Notes under the pieces: generated by a model
What the model was told of the DNA's origin: nothing
What the model saw: the letters and a program-made list of their open reading frames with translations, nothing else
Databases searched by the model: none
Program-made: the position numbers and the translations under genes
DNA from: Planococcus citri
Taxonomy: Eukaryota; Arthropoda; Insecta; Hemiptera; Pseudococcidae
Length of the DNA stretch: 64,000 nucleotides
Direction of reading: 5' to 3'
Assembly: GCF_950023065.1 (NCBI RefSeq)
Contig: NC_088678.1
Coordinates: 66,990,460 to 67,054,459, forward strand
Shown here: positions 1 to 12,980 of the stretch, one piece after another
How positions within the stretch are numbered: position 1 is the stretch's first letter
Layout: the number at the start of each line of letters is the position of its first letter

Positions 1-2
1 AT

Positions 3-1502
3 TTTACGGCGATGGAATTAACCCGCGCGGAGTTGGAATTGCTGCGCGCCGCTCAACGAGATACCTACGCGAAGGAATTAGCTCAACTTGTAGCTAACCA
101 ACCATTACCACGAAAAAGTCAACTGAAATCGCTCTCACCGTTCCTAGAAAACAAGTTACTTTGAGTCGGAGGTCGAATCTCACGTGCCGACCTACCCTAC
201 GAGCGCCAACATCCGGTCATCTTACCAGCTTCTCATCGTCTTACGCTACTACTGATCCGAAATTGCCACCATCAATTTTTTCATGCTGGCACTCAATTCA
301 TTGAGACTCAACTACGTCGTCATTTCTGGATTGTTGGCCCTCTTCTGCCTCGTATACAAAAATGTATTCGTACTTGCGCTCGATGCGCCAGATTTCGTCA
401 AAATGCTCAACGTACCCCAATCATGTCCGACCTTCCTTCAGCACGAGTTCGTCCTTCAGCACCCTTCAGTCACGTTGGTATCGACTATGCGGGTCCGTTC
501 AAACGTCGTTCGGATATACGCACCCGTTCCCAAACAGAGTTGAAGACCTACGTGGCAGTTTTTGTGTGTTTTTGCACTCGCGCAGTGCACCTGGAAAGCG
601 TATCCGACCTGTCCACAAAGGCGTTCTTAGCTGCGCTGCAGCGTTTCGTTTCTCGTCGTGGAATTCCCACTAATATCTATTCTGACAACGGAACTAACTT
701 CGTTGGAGCTGCCAACAAACTCCACGAGGAATTCCAAAAGCTTGCCAAGGAACCACAGATACATTCGTATGTCAGTGACCTGCGCATCAACTGGACCTTT
801 AACCCCCCAGCAGCCCCCCACATGGGTGGGTTATGGGAAGCCGCAGTAAGGGTGATGAAGTTTCACCTGTATAGAGTCATTGGTGAGACGGCGCTGAACG
901 TCGAAGAATTCAGCACCGTACTATGTCAAATTGAGGCGATTATGAATTCTCGCCCAATTACGCCAACTTCGTCATCGTCACAGGACCTGGAAGTTCTAAC
1001 CCCAGGTCACTTCCTCGTTTATCGTCCACTAACCGCCTTACCAGACAACATCACCGATTCCGATCTTCGTCCTTCCCAGAGATGGGATTTACTCACGCAC
1101 CTTCGTAATTCGTTTTGGCACCGTTGGTCTGCCGAATATCTGCAATCGCTTCAGAAACGAGTCAAGTGGACGAACCCAACACGCTCATACAACGTCGGCG
1201 ACGTCGTCCTTCTAAAGGAAACAACGACCCCGCTTACCTGGCCACTGGCTCGTATCGTCAAGGTTTATCCCGGCGCAGATGGCATCGTGCGCTCGGTCGA
1301 CGTATTCACTCGCGGTGGAACTACCTACCACCGCCCCGTGGTAAAACTCATACCTCTCGTAGATGCCGATGAAGCGAATTTCGACGCCGCTACAGACACC
1401 GACGTCGACGGCGGCGGGATTGTTAATGGTCACGACGACGACGACGCAGCTGCGCCGTCAGTGACTCATACTTCTCCAGAAGCGGAGAAAAATGTCCTCT
1501 AG
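3..1502 (+). pseudogene. BEL/Pao retrotransposon polyprotein, integrase region (5' cut by window edge, internal stop)
   Basis: One reading frame runs from the window edge to a TAG at 1500-1502 and is broken once, by a TGA at 162-164 where the family has a sense codon just before VGGR. In order it shows a zinc-binding H/H/C/C segment (about 210-395), the integrase core, and a C-terminal domain of the DUF5641 type found in BEL/Pao elements. Counting from the ATG at 423, the catalytic acids are D21 (GIDYAGPF), D88 (YSDNGTNF) and E139 (GGLWEAA). The spacing suits a retroelement integrase, which inserts element cDNA into chromosomes. The base composition is richer in GC than the flanks, as expected of a recent insert. 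No reverse transcriptase is visible because the window starts inside the gene. The TGA suggests a defective copy, though an intact ORF from 423 remains. Confidence 0.9.
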
Positions 1503-1660
1503 CAGCTGGACCAACCAGGGCCCAGCATTCGAATCGCCATAGGCGAGTTATTCTTCATCTGCCTCGGGCACAGTTAGTGTATAACCGTTCGGCGTTCTAT
1601 ACGCTTGTAATATTTCACGACAATAAAGAGTTAAAAAATGTGAACCGATTTTTTTTGTTC
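1503..1660 (+). other. 3' untranslated/LTR remnant of the BEL/Pao element
   Basis: The stretch after the integrase stop has the same GC-richer composition as the ORF and carries an AATAAA polyadenylation signal at 1622-1627. The composition then falls to the AT-rich background. This fits the start of a 3' LTR or its remains. I cannot place LTR boundaries because the 5' LTR is outside the window. Confidence 0.45.
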
Positions 1661-2818
1661 TAGTCGAGTATTAACACAAATGATGAGTTATTATATTATC
1701 CTGATGAAACACATTTTTGAATTATGTACAGTCACATTCAACGACTCAGTTATGATAGATATTTTCAGACCCAAATTTTTCAAAAAAAAATAATTAAATA
1801 AATAAAAATAAAAAAATGTTGGGCTTATGGGCAGCTACAACTCTGTAAATCTTTTTGTCAAGTCATATTCCATAATACCGAAGCGTTTTGAGCTGCAGAC
1901 GACTCCCATACTTCTCTTAAGATAACTTACATTTCTTGGAAGCTACCACATGGGTACCTGCTTATGCGCTGGTAAAAAAATTAACAAAATTGGTGACTGA
2001 GTGACTGAGAGATTCTTTTGCAAATACGAGTACTTTTTTTTTTACCCACAATACTGCTTAAGTTTTCATCCAAAATTAGGATTTTCCCGGCATATTTCTT
2101 TTAATTTATTTCAACATTTTCCCCCTTACTTTACATGAACTAGGTAATAATTTCATAAAATCGATACAATTTTGGGGAGGGGGGGTAGCACTCAATTTTT
2201 TTAACGTTTCAAAGGTGATAGTCGAATTTCCATTGACTACAAACAACGCACTTCCATTTTATTTCATTTCGATAAGGCTTTGCAATAATCGACTGGTTTG
2301 GGGTAAAATTACGTTTAAAAAAAAATTATTTTATCAGTCACTTGATTTCATAATTGTTTGAGAATTTTATACTGCGCATCATCAAGACCTTAGACACAAA
2401 ACAACCCGAACGTTTCAACGATTTACTGTTGTAAGAATTAGTCGACTTTTTAGGTGCACATTACTCGTAGAAGAATTTCTCGTGGCCAATGGCACATAGT
2501 GCAAGTGTACTTATACCTACTGTACAATGTACATTATAAAATGAACAAGTAGAAGAAAAAAACACATTTCATGAGAATCCGACATACCAACGATTAAATT
2601 CTCAGTACAATAACCTTATTTAAATACCATATAAATCGTTCTTCGTATACCCACGATTTGTTGTTTTGTACCCAGACATAGAGATTTGACGCGTAGAAGT
2701 TGCTTACTTAGCATGCGGTTTCTTTTCCTTAAAAGGGATTAGGTATAGGCTACCTTAATTCTGCTTAATTGCTCCGATCGTCGTATTTACACGGTTATTT
2801 TTTTTCTTCGTTTTTCAG
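1661..2818. other. AT-rich intergenic DNA, no gene seen
   Basis: This stretch has short homopolymer runs and no ORF of note. Its right end is a pyrimidine-rich tract (2799-2816) leading into the AG of the candidate exon at 2819. Confidence 0.5.
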
Positions 2819-2969
2819 GTGGTGAATCGAATGACGAAAATGTGGTAGTGATCTTGCAGTCGATTGTAGTGTTACTGTGATCGCGCGATTAGAATGCGAA
2901 TTCGAGTCAACGGTTCGAGTGCTAATGAGGAATCACTGTCGTCTTCAACGAACACGGAAATTAGCGCAG
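2819..2969 (+). CDS. candidate isolated 5' coding exon (25 codons)
   Basis: A strong polypyrimidine tract ending in CAG (2816-2818) precedes this segment, and GTGAGC follows it (donor GT at 2970-2971). An ATG at 2894 opens a frame that stays open to the donor. It reads MRIRVNGSSANEESLSSSTN and then TEISA with one spare base, so the next exon would start in phase 1. The upstream part of the exon has stops in all frames and would be 5'UTR. I could not find the next exon. If real, the gene has a large intron and overlaps the minus-strand gene at 3013-7982. The peptide is polar, Ser-rich and not recognised. It could also be a non-coding exon or chance. Confidence 0.35.
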
Positions 2970-3012
2970 GTGAGCGAACTTTTCAGATTATTTTGGGTGA
3001 AAGTTGAACCTA

Positions 3013-6000
3013 TTAAGGACTCCTTTGCAAGTTTTTAAAACAATTCCCCGTCTCATCCAAACAAGATTCCATTGATTTTTCCAAAGCGTTCTTTATTTCG
3101 TCGATGTTTCCAATTTGATCTTTATTAATAACTGCGAATCCTTCGAAACGAATTTCCGATTTTTTTGTTACGTTTCCATTTCTGGTTAATGTTACGAATA
3201 CTTCGTCTATTTGAATTTCAACGTCATTGTATTGTTCGGGGGAGTTTGTTGTGACATATACGGTCGTGTTTGTCATCTTTAAACGCAGTCCGACGATACC
3301 ATTTTCAAGGTAAACGATTTCTGTTGATCTCAAATCCGGCCATTTTGAGATTTTTACCTCTTGCAGTTTCCACTTGACTGAATTTACTTCGATTTCAGAA
3401 AAATTTCTCATGATGTGTCTTTTTTGCTTGGCTGCCATTGCTCGTAGAGGCATCAATTTTACTATGCTACATTCTAGTGCCTGATATTCTTTCTGGTAAA
3501 ATTTCAATAGTTCATGCTGGGTATGCTTCGATACTTTCTCCGAGATTATCGTCTTCAAACGTTGTTTGAATTTTTTTTTCCAGGTATCGATTGGTGGTTC
3601 GTCATCACTTGCATCCTCGCCCTCAATTCTTATGTCGTACTGGAAAAATGAAATAGTTACGAATTAGAATTGAATATTTATCCGTAGGAAAATGGTGCTG
3701 TTTTCGTTCTTTATGACAAAAAAAACACGAAAAAACGAAATATAAGTTTTAAATTTTTTTCTTGCCAAAGAGTGCCAAAAAAAAAGTTTATCACGTCTAA
3801 TTTCCCGAAACTGGCGATTTTCAATCCCTCCCGCTCAACTAAATGTTGGTCTTTTATGGTCCTACTCCTACTGTCCTCAGATTACTTATCTCAATTGTTC
3901 ATCTGATTGGATGAATTTTCATGGCTTTTAAAAATGTTAGGACGACGCAGAGGGTCCTTGTGAGATCAGTGTTTCTCTGATGATCGTTTTTTATGTAGCC
4001 AATTCAATGATAAAATGTACTGAAATGACTGAAAACTGATTCTTAAGGGGCAAATTACCCTCCCCACGATTATGGATTTCCCATTTTGAATGGTCCGGAA
4101 AATTGTAAAAATTGGTCTTAAAATTCGAGAAAAATCAAGGAAAATAATTTTCAGGGTGTTTGGTTCTGTTATTGGCTGTCTTTGTGTGTCTGTGTGTGTT
4201 TTTTTTTTACCAAAATTACCAAAATATCCTGCTGTTTGACATTTTATTCCCCCTCCCCTCCTCCCAAAAGTTGAAACATTCGAAAAAATTGCCTGCTGAA
4301 AATCATTCTTTCTCCATTTTTATCTGTCAAACTTCAATTTTCTATTGATTTTTTTCTTCCAGAATTTTTATTTTATTTTTTTTTAATTTATTTGAGAATG
4401 AAAAATTTTGACTTTGATTAAATTTTGACATTTCCTGCCTTTCCTTCCCAAACATTGAAAAATTTGAAAAAATTTCTTGTTGAATAAGTATACTACTTTT
4501 TCACATTTTTCGAATCAAACTTTAAAATTTATTATTCAGTTTCTTTCAAAATGTCAATTTTTTTCATTTTTTTCATTTTTTTTTTTTAAATTGGAGAGAT
4601 TTCAACTTGAAATTTTTTTATCTTTTATTTGAAATTTCAAAAATCGCTCAAAATTTCACTTTTCAGTGGCTTTTGAAACTTTGTTCTTTGAATAATCCTT
4701 ACGATTTTTGAAAAACCTTCTGAAATTTTTTATTTTTTTCTAATAATTATTTTTTAGAAGTGAAAAGCGAAAAAATTGGCATTTTGTTATTATTTGATGC
4801 CTCACTCGGAAATTTTGTGAACTTGTCCCTTCCCCACATTACCCAGAGGATCAGTTTGAGCAAATAGGGAAAGTTGACTTCATAAAGTGAATGTAAGTAG
4901 TCAGAATATCCATATTGATACTTCATTTAACTAGTACTCGTATTTCCAAAATATTCCCGCTTTCGGTTTCCTCTGGGACCCAGCACGAGGCGTGTGGGAT
5001 AGAATTAAAGTCATCAAACGACCGAAAAAAATCGGTCCATCCATAGTGTTCAAAAAATGAGCAAAAGAGAAAATTTTTTAGACATTTTGTTGTAGGTACC
5101 AATACACATTATGTACTTATTGCTTGTTTTTAGACCCTTTTTATGGCACTAGAGATAGTCATAGAACTTAAATGCTTAGACTTACATCGAAACTTTTATA
5201 CATCGGATCTTCGAATGGGTTCAACGAATCTTCGATCAATTTCTTGGTCAGAGAAATCGTAACGTTCTTCGGGATAAATCCGACTTTGATTAATCTGCAT
5301 CGATTAGGTTCTATGTTGACGTAAAATTCCCATCCACTGTTTAGACGTAGGTCCACCTGTAAAATAGTAATAATGTATTAGATGAATGAATGTATCTTAA
5401 TTGACTAAAAATCTTCTATCTAATCAGCTTCAAAACGGAAGTACAGAAAATTGTACTTTGTAATCTGCAAGCTGTGTTAAACGAAAAATTATCTAATCAG
5501 GCAGTCCGGTCGAACTGCCCGCGTCAAGCAAAAAAAACAACTTGCTGACAACGATTGTAGGTAGATGCAGAGTTGCTCGCGTAACAATGTAGACTAACAG
5601 AACGTGAATGTAATTTTATTCTAAATTTATCAGCATTACAGGTAATGTGATATATGTATTTACGAGCTTTCTGCTGTAAAAAATAATATATCTGGAGAGG
5701 AATACCTCGAATTAATATTTTGGAGTCGTTTTTAAAGTCATGAAGTTTCTATCCAAAAAATAAAAAAAATAAAAAAAAACTTCTGGACCAATTTAAGTTC
5801 AACTCTATCTCGTAAAAAAAACACAATTTCAAGCCTTTTTTCCAAATTTGAAAATTTTTTCCCTCTCTTGGTCTCCTTAAGAGCATAGTTCATTTGGAGA
5901 GGTTGGAGCCTTATCAACAAAAAACTTGAGCATGAAAATTTATGAGAATTTCAGTTGATAAGGCCACAGTTTGTCCAAATGGATTTGATCTTATCGAAAT

Positions 6001-7982
6001 GTGTTTGCAGAGTGAAAAAACAAAATGAATTGAAAGAAAGGAGCAGAGGAGTAAAAATTGTCTTATTTGCAAGAAATCCTTCTGAGGCGAGTAAATTGTA
6101 TACCTACACACGACGGTACAGCAAAATTTTCGATAAAGCAAATTGATAGGTTTTATCAATACTATAGTTCGTATGCCCTTAATTAGTCCCAAAAAACGAA
6201 ATATTTATCGCAAATTATCAAATTGTAGCTTCCGGCGACTTAATCAAGTAGATATTGCGATTCAGAATAGATCATTCTGCTCGACGAATGAATTCATTCT
6301 GTAAAATTCAAGCCAGTGAGAAATAATTTACCACTTTTGCAGATTTTTATTATAAAGACTTCCTCATGGCTCCTGTTCAGGCAATTGAATCATAAAATTG
6401 ATCTGATGATCTTTCTTGCATTATTTTTTGAACAAAATTTTTTACGAACGAGTTACTCGACTGTGTTAGGTTTTACCTAAATTTCTGAAACGTTTCGATT
6501 GGTATTAGGACTGAATTTTGTATGCATAACGAAGAAAATGAAACAATAATTTTTGTTATTATTTACCTGAAATAATCCGTCTTCGAAATTGCCTCTGATC
6601 CTGGAGAAATTTAGCGAGCTTTTAGGCAGCTTCTCAAACAAGATGTTCTTATCTCCAATCTGAATTTTTTCTCCTGGCGTGTTATTTTCTGCATCATTTA
6701 GGTAGCTTAAAAACTGGTATGTTTGATTGAAGACTAAGTCAACACGTATGTTGAAATTTTTCCAATATCCTGCATTCGGTTTATTAGTAGTCGAATTTGA
6801 ACTGCATTTTCGTTCGAAGGGGTGACGGATGGATACGATATCTTGTTTTTCTCCTGCCTCCTGCTTATTATCACTCGGATTTCCATCGCAGTTTCGTTCG
6901 ATGTGGCTGGATAGTTTCAGGCTTTGCGGAGTACCTGTGTTTCGATCATCTTGCACTGTCAGCGATTTGGATTGACGGAATGAGAATCCTGGTTTGAAAA
7001 TCAACATGAAAAATAAGCATTAAATTTCACCTGAGTCGGTATTTTGTTGAATAATTTTGGCATATTCAAAGTAATGATGCAGTTGATTAACTAAAAAATA
7101 GTAAACAAGGATATAGGTATGAATTTTCAACAAAAAAAAAAAAAATTCTGACTATTGATTCTGGTTAGAAGGTTCTCTTATAAAATGGTCCATAGGTATA
7201 TTTCTGAAATTGAAGGTGGTATAGACTTGATGACATTTCAAGGATAGATACTTATCTCAATATCTCATTATTTATTGTCTCTGACTTATTCAATTTCAAC
7301 AATAGTCGGGTTCATTTGGTAAAATTTTTTGATTTTTTTTTTAGAAGTTAATCATTGAATTTACTTTGAAAATCTACTAAATTTATTAGTAACGTATAGG
7401 GGACAAGCATTTATAGTAAAATTCGTTAAATTTTCAGATTACATCTAAAATCTCATCAAATGTGCGATACGTTTTTCTCGGTGATATATGTATTAAACTA
7501 GGATTAATGAACGCTTATTAGTCGTATCCGGTAATAATGCAATCAGAGTGTGATGGAAAAGTAAAAGAAGACTACACATTTTTTATTCAAAATTGATTTT
7601 TCCGATTCGCCATTTTGGTGTTGGGATTTTGAACAAGTACTTATGCGAAAATCATTTTTCATGAAAACCTGGCTATTTTTTTTCTTTGATTACTTTCGAA
7701 GAGGAAAAAATAAAAAAAACATCTTTCCAAAAAAATTGAAAAAATCTTGTATTACCTACAATTAAGAGATTTTTATCATACACGATTTTGCCACATGGCG
7801 TTCTTTCTCCACGTTTCAGGTCTCGAAAGTAACAAAATTCTAAACTAGTTGTCGTTTTTTCTTTCAAAACACAGAAACTATTTTTATATAAGAATGCGAA
7901 TAATTTAAATTATCATTGATTCAATTATGTACATACCTGATATAATTAATGCAAAAATGCATACCGAAGCACCGAAGAACAT
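3013..7982 (-). CDS. uncharacterised secreted/anchored protein, paralogue A (421 aa, 4 exons)
   Basis: Exons on the minus strand are 7982-7937, 6988-6567, 5356-5186 and 3639-3013, giving intron phases 1, 0 and 0. All junctions are GT-AG and the phases join without gaps. The start was chosen at 7982 because it gives a 46-nt first exon exactly as in the paralogue at 16626-19514; an in-frame ATG at 8027 would add 15 residues. Exon 1 encodes a hydrophobic leader (MFFGASVCIFALIIS) that could be a signal peptide. Exon 2 is polar, with several N-glycosylation motifs and scattered Cys. Exon 4 starts acidic, is then rich in predicted helix, and ends in alternating hydrophobic beta-like sequence around EVKISKWPDL. 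I do not recognise the family. The exon 4 pattern faintly recalls takeout/juvenile-hormone-binding (TULIP-fold) proteins, but that is a guess. Confidence 0.75.
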
Positions 7983-8027
7983 CACCGAAAACAACCAATT
8001 CTGACCGCAACTTGGAAAATAACTCAT

Positions 8028-9409
8028 TTAAGATAATAATTTTTCAATCGAAACGATCACATTTTTGTACATTATGCGTTAATTACTTTCTCGATATCGG
8101 TTATCAAAATTTAATATTTTACGGTTTCACGCGAAAAACTATTAGCGCAGAAATTTTAAATCACGCCTAAAAAAAATTTCATCGACGCCGAACGAGCCAC
8201 ACTTTGAAAAACACATGTTAGCGAGCTTACGTATTTCCCACTCGGCTAGGTACTAGCTTCTTACATGATAATTGACTATCACATTATTCGCGCATACAAA
8301 GTTTAGAAATGAAAAGTATTCGGTTATTTCGTTGTGCTGTATTATACGTAATGTAGACCGTAATACAACGCAGCCATAGCGCATAATTGGCAAATAAAAT
8401 GAACTGATACTTGACTAAAAATTTCGCTGATTAATTTAAAATTTTCGAGAATTAGGTAGTCACTTTTTTTTTTTAGTAATGTTTATATTGGCATGTATTG
8501 GTAATACTCTTGAAATAATTTATGAAAGAAATTTACGAGCGTCGTGTGCCACGACAATGAACTTGGATTGAAATATTTTCGATGTTTCTCATCTACAAAT
8601 ATGTTGCACAGTTCGGCCGTTATTAATAAAGTACTCGTAAAATGCTTGGAACGAGCTAGATGTGCATTTATTCGAGGACAATTTGTTTCCAAAAGCATGT
8701 TCGAGTCATTCATGCAGCTGAAGTTCACTGTTATTGCAAAAACGCTAATGAATTCCTCGTTGCTTGTTCGCCTTTAACTTTTATTGGAAGGGTGGGGAAA
8801 CCGTTTGAGAATCACGTGTGAAGAATGTGTTTTCGAAGTACAGCATGTTCGGGTAATTTACGAGACTTTAACATTCGAAATTGATCTGCTAACAATGTTT
8901 CCAGTAGTATTAAATTGAAAAATAGTTCGAAAGTGAAATTACAACCGAATAAGATGGGTAAATCGTGAATTTGCCTGAAAATCGATTTTTTATCTATCTA
9001 CTTTTTTTCAGGAGGAGCTCGAAAATGTAAGATTTTCATGCTCTCAACTCATATGTTGAGTATTTTTTTGGTGGAATGGTACGGATGTTGGAAAGGAAGT
9101 GGAGGATTTCGGTATGAATTTGAGTACATCATTACTTAAAAGGTCGTGCTTGTGTATGGGGAGAGTCGTCACTTACTTATTTTCCAACTTTCGCCATTCG
9201 ATCAAAATATATCCAAGATCTGACTTGAAATAGTGGAAATCGTGTGTTTTAAGACCATCCCTTCTGGAAGGGATTAGGATCGTTCAAATTGACTGAATGT
9301 TTTTTTTACCAATGAAAAACGAGAGCTGAAGAAAAATTTGATGAACTTATGTTTTGCCATTCTACTTTTGTCATGTTTTTTTCCATTTTCAAAAAGTCCT
9401 AAGTAATTA
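8028..9409. other. intergenic DNA upstream of paralogue A, no gene seen
   Basis: This holds the presumed promoter of the gene starting at 7982. Overlapping ORFs on both strands near 8483-8777 show no recognisable domain, and I do not call them. Confidence 0.4.
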
Positions 9410-10480
9410 AAGTTGGTCAAAAATTTTGGTAAATTGCTTGGGTAATTTTTGTTTTGGTAAATTAATGGCGTAATTTTTGGTAAATTGGTATTCCAATTGG
9501 TAAATTTTCGTAAATTGCTGGGGTAATTTTCAGTTTTTCAATAAAGTTGGTTGAAAATGTTGGTAAATTACTGGGGTAATTTTTGGTAAATTGGTAAATT
9601 TTAGTAAATTGCTGTGGTAATTTCTGGTATTGTTAAATTAGTGGGGTAATTTATTTTGTTGAATTGGTGTCAACCTTTGGAAGTAACTTACTGGGGTAAT
9701 AAAAAATTGGTAAATTAGTGGGGTAATGTCTGGTAAATTACTGCGGTAAATGTTGGTAAATTGTTGGGGTTATTTTTGGTAAATTGGTAAAAACCGTTGG
9801 CAGTAAATTACTGGGGTAATTAAAAAAGTCGGTAAAAATTGGTAAATTAGTGAGAAAATGCCTGGTAAATTACTGAAGTAAATGTTGGTAAATTGCTGGG
9901 GTAATTTTTGGTAAATTAGAAAATTGGTAAATTAGTGGGTAATGTCTGGTAAATTACTGAGGTAAATGTTGGTAAATTGCTGGAGTTATTTTTGGTAAAT
10001 TGGTAAATTTTTGTAAATTGGTAAATGTTGGTAAATTGGTAAATTTTGTAAAATTGGTAAATTTTGGTAAATTGGTAAATTTTGGTAAATCGGTAAATTT
10101 TGGTAAATTGGTAAATGTTGGTAAATTGGTAAATTTTGTAAAATTGGTAAATTTTGGTAAATTGGTAAATTTTGGTAAATCGGTAAATTTTGGTAAATTT
10201 TGGTAAATTTTGGTAAATTGGTAAATTTTGGTAAAGTGGTAAATTTTGGTATATTGGTAAATTTTGGCAAATTTTGGTAAATTGGTGAATTTTAGTAAAT
10301 TGGTTGGTAAATTGGTAAATTTTGGCAAATTTTGGTAAATTGGTAAATTGGTAAATTTTGGTGAATTTGTAAATTTTGGTAAATTGGTCAATTTTGAGGT
10401 AATGTCTGGTAAATTACTGAGGTAAATGTTATAAATTGCTGGGGTTATTTTTAGTAAATTGGTAAATTTTTGTAGCAAAG
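9410..10480. repeat. GGTAAATT(T/G) satellite array
   Basis: About 1 kb of tandem DNA is built from a 9-bp word GGTAAATTT/GGTAAATTG, often paired into an 18-bp unit. It is most regular at 10010-10400. The left part (9420-9990) is a degenerate version in which the word is interspersed with ACTGGGGTAATTTTT-like segments. The open frames across it, which read as KFTNLP repeats on the minus strand, are products of the periodicity and not genes. Confidence 0.95.
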
Positions 10481-12119
10481 TCGGTTAATCTTGCGAACTG
10501 CGCAAGATGTTTTTTTTTTTCTATTTTCAATCAGTTTTTGAAATTTTTAATGTTTACTTCTTTTTTTAGAATTTAGAAATTGACTTGATTTTTTTTTCAA
10601 TTCTTGTTGAAAATCAAACAGGTTTTTAACGACCTCCACTTTTCATAAAATAAAATATTGGAAAAAATGTCAAACCTTGTCCTATTTTTCCAAAAATTCT
10701 AAAGCTTTGATTAAAAAAATGTATGCTTTTCGGTAGTTTGCTCGCGTCTTTCAGAATGAAAAAAAATGACTCAATGGCTGATTTTGGGAGATAATTCGTG
10801 AAAATGATTTTGAAAAAATAGAAATTTTAATCAATCAACTTGAAGTATTGGCAAATTTTTGGACATTTAGATCTATCTAGTTTCAATATAGCTACTAGTG
10901 AATTTAAAATCTGATTAAATTGAGGCAGAGCTGAAATTTGGTTCATACGAGTACTCTAACTTGCACCTTTTAAATGAATTGCTTTCAGTCTTGAGTTGTT
11001 CTTCAGCCTCCAGCTAATTTTTCCAAGTTTTCAAAATCTTATTTGTAAAAGTATGGATCGATCCAAAACAGCAGAAATTGATTTTGTAAAATACATATAT
11101 GCATGACAATTCTGGTTTCCGTGTGCCAAATTTCATGTGGACCTTCTTCATTTCAATTTTTAGAAGATTGGATGATTTAAAAATCGTCTGCAGGCTCTAG
11201 ATTTTGTCAAAAATTCCAACTTTTCCCCTCAATTTTATCGAATCTCGGTTTTTTTGGTTGGATGAAAGGGGAGAGAAGATGAATAAAATTAAAATTTTCA
11301 AATTGACAGTGTGTTCCATAATGGCTGGAAAGTCTGACCTGTAGGTACATTTGGGAAATCAAAAATAGGGTTTGAACCAAATTACAATTCCGTGCCTTAA
11401 TTTGATAAAATTTTGATTTTTATGAATGAGGGGAGGGGAGGATATTGGCCAAATTTCACTTTTTATGAGTTTATTAGCAACTTTTGGAGTTCAATCTCGG
11501 AGGGAAAGGCAAAATACGTATATCATTTGAAAGTGAATACCCTCCACTTAATTTGACCATTGCTCTTGAACGTGATTTTTTATTTGCGATTTCTGAGAAT
11601 GACTTATCTGCGCATGTTGTAAAAACCTCTGAGCTGATCTTCGGAGGTATACCTTTTTTTTTTTTTTTTTTTTTTTTTCTACTTAATTCGTAAATTTTTT
11701 TTGATATTGACGTAGGTATATAAAGATTCTAAAAATTATAATTCATTGAACATTCGACTTGTACGTAATTATCGCTTTAATCTTTTTTTTCAACTTACAT
11801 CTTTCACAAATGGTTAATTTTCTTTCGTGTCAATACTGAAAATTCTCTAGAAAATATAATTTTTTTCATTGTAAATGGCTGAGGTGTTCGCATTTTTTGA
11901 GTCTTGTTTTCCTAATAGTCATTGATGTATACCTACCTACGTAACGGGTAACAATTTATCTGTTCATCGATTACGCTATTATAATTTGGATACAGACACT
12001 AAAATGTGATTATTTTTATTTAATCGATGTTATATACGCTTCACGAAGTTATTTTAATTGTCTTTAATTACCGTTACAGGGAATAATCTAAAATCATGTC
12101 GATAAATTCAATCATTTCC
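10481..12119. other. AT-rich intergenic DNA, no gene seen
   Basis: This stretch has low-complexity AT-rich sequence and a poly-T run at about 11656-11679. No coding or structural signal was found. Confidence 0.45.
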
Positions 12120-12980
12120 TATGTTGTGGGAGGAGGAGGGGGGGGGAGGTTTCGATTTTATTATTCGAAGAGGTTTTTTTCGAAAAAATCGTAGTTTTTT
12201 GCTCCTGTCGCTACCCAATTGATTTTCGGAAAAATGACCCTGTACCAAATGAAAGTACATATTTGTACAATGTACATATTTGAGATTCTGCATCAATCTA
12301 TGCTATAAATCCAAGACCACTTTTTGGATTCTTTTGAGCGGTTGGAAATTTTCTAATAGCTTATATTGTTTGGTTAAATTCGTGTTTTGAAAATTTTTTC
12401 TTCGCGAATATTTCACATAAATTTTGCCAAAATGTTGGAAGATATCATTTCTGAAAATGGATAAATATTTTGGAGTACAATGATCCAAATTTTTCGACCA
12501 TTATTGCTAATTTCGAAAAATCGAATATATCGAAAAGTTTTTGGTCATTTAATGACCAAAAACTTTTCGATATTTTTTTGATTTTTTGAAATCAGCACTA
12601 ATGACCAAAAAATTGGAATCACTGCGTTCAAAAATAATTCCTCAGTTTCAGGAATGATATCATTCATCACATGCGAGTATTTTGGCATAAATAATGAGAG
12701 ATATTTGCGAGGAAAAAATTTTCAGAGCACTAATTTATTCAAAAATCAGTGATTTGCAAATTTTCAATCGCTCAGGAGAACCCTAAAAGTGGTCTTGAAT
12801 TTGAGGGCAATAGCAAAGATTGATGCAGAATCTCGAATAGTTATTTTTATTTGGGACTGGGCTATTTTTCCCAAAACAGGTTGTGTAGAGAGTAGAAAAC
12901 TAATTGCGATTTTTTCGAAAATGCTTTCTCTTTGAAGGTCCATACCTCTCTTCCAGGAGCCCCTCTGGAGCTGAAATTTT
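12120..12980. repeat. long imperfect palindrome (foldback), ~860 bp
   Basis: The two halves are reverse complements for several hundred bases. For example, GAGATTCTGCATCAATCT near 12281 reappears inverted near 12817. CCAAAATGTTGGAAGATATC near 12427 matches, with mismatches, the inverse of the sequence near 12650-12700. Both arms converge on an almost loop-free core at 12527-12572 containing TTTTTGGTCATT and its complement. A loopless hairpin this size suggests a foldback transposon or head-to-head duplication. No target-site duplication was identified. Confidence 0.75.

Noticed and set aside
9954..10478. 174-codon minus ORF of KFTNLP repeats
   Set aside because: It is purely the translation of the 9-bp satellite and also open on other frames and the other strand.
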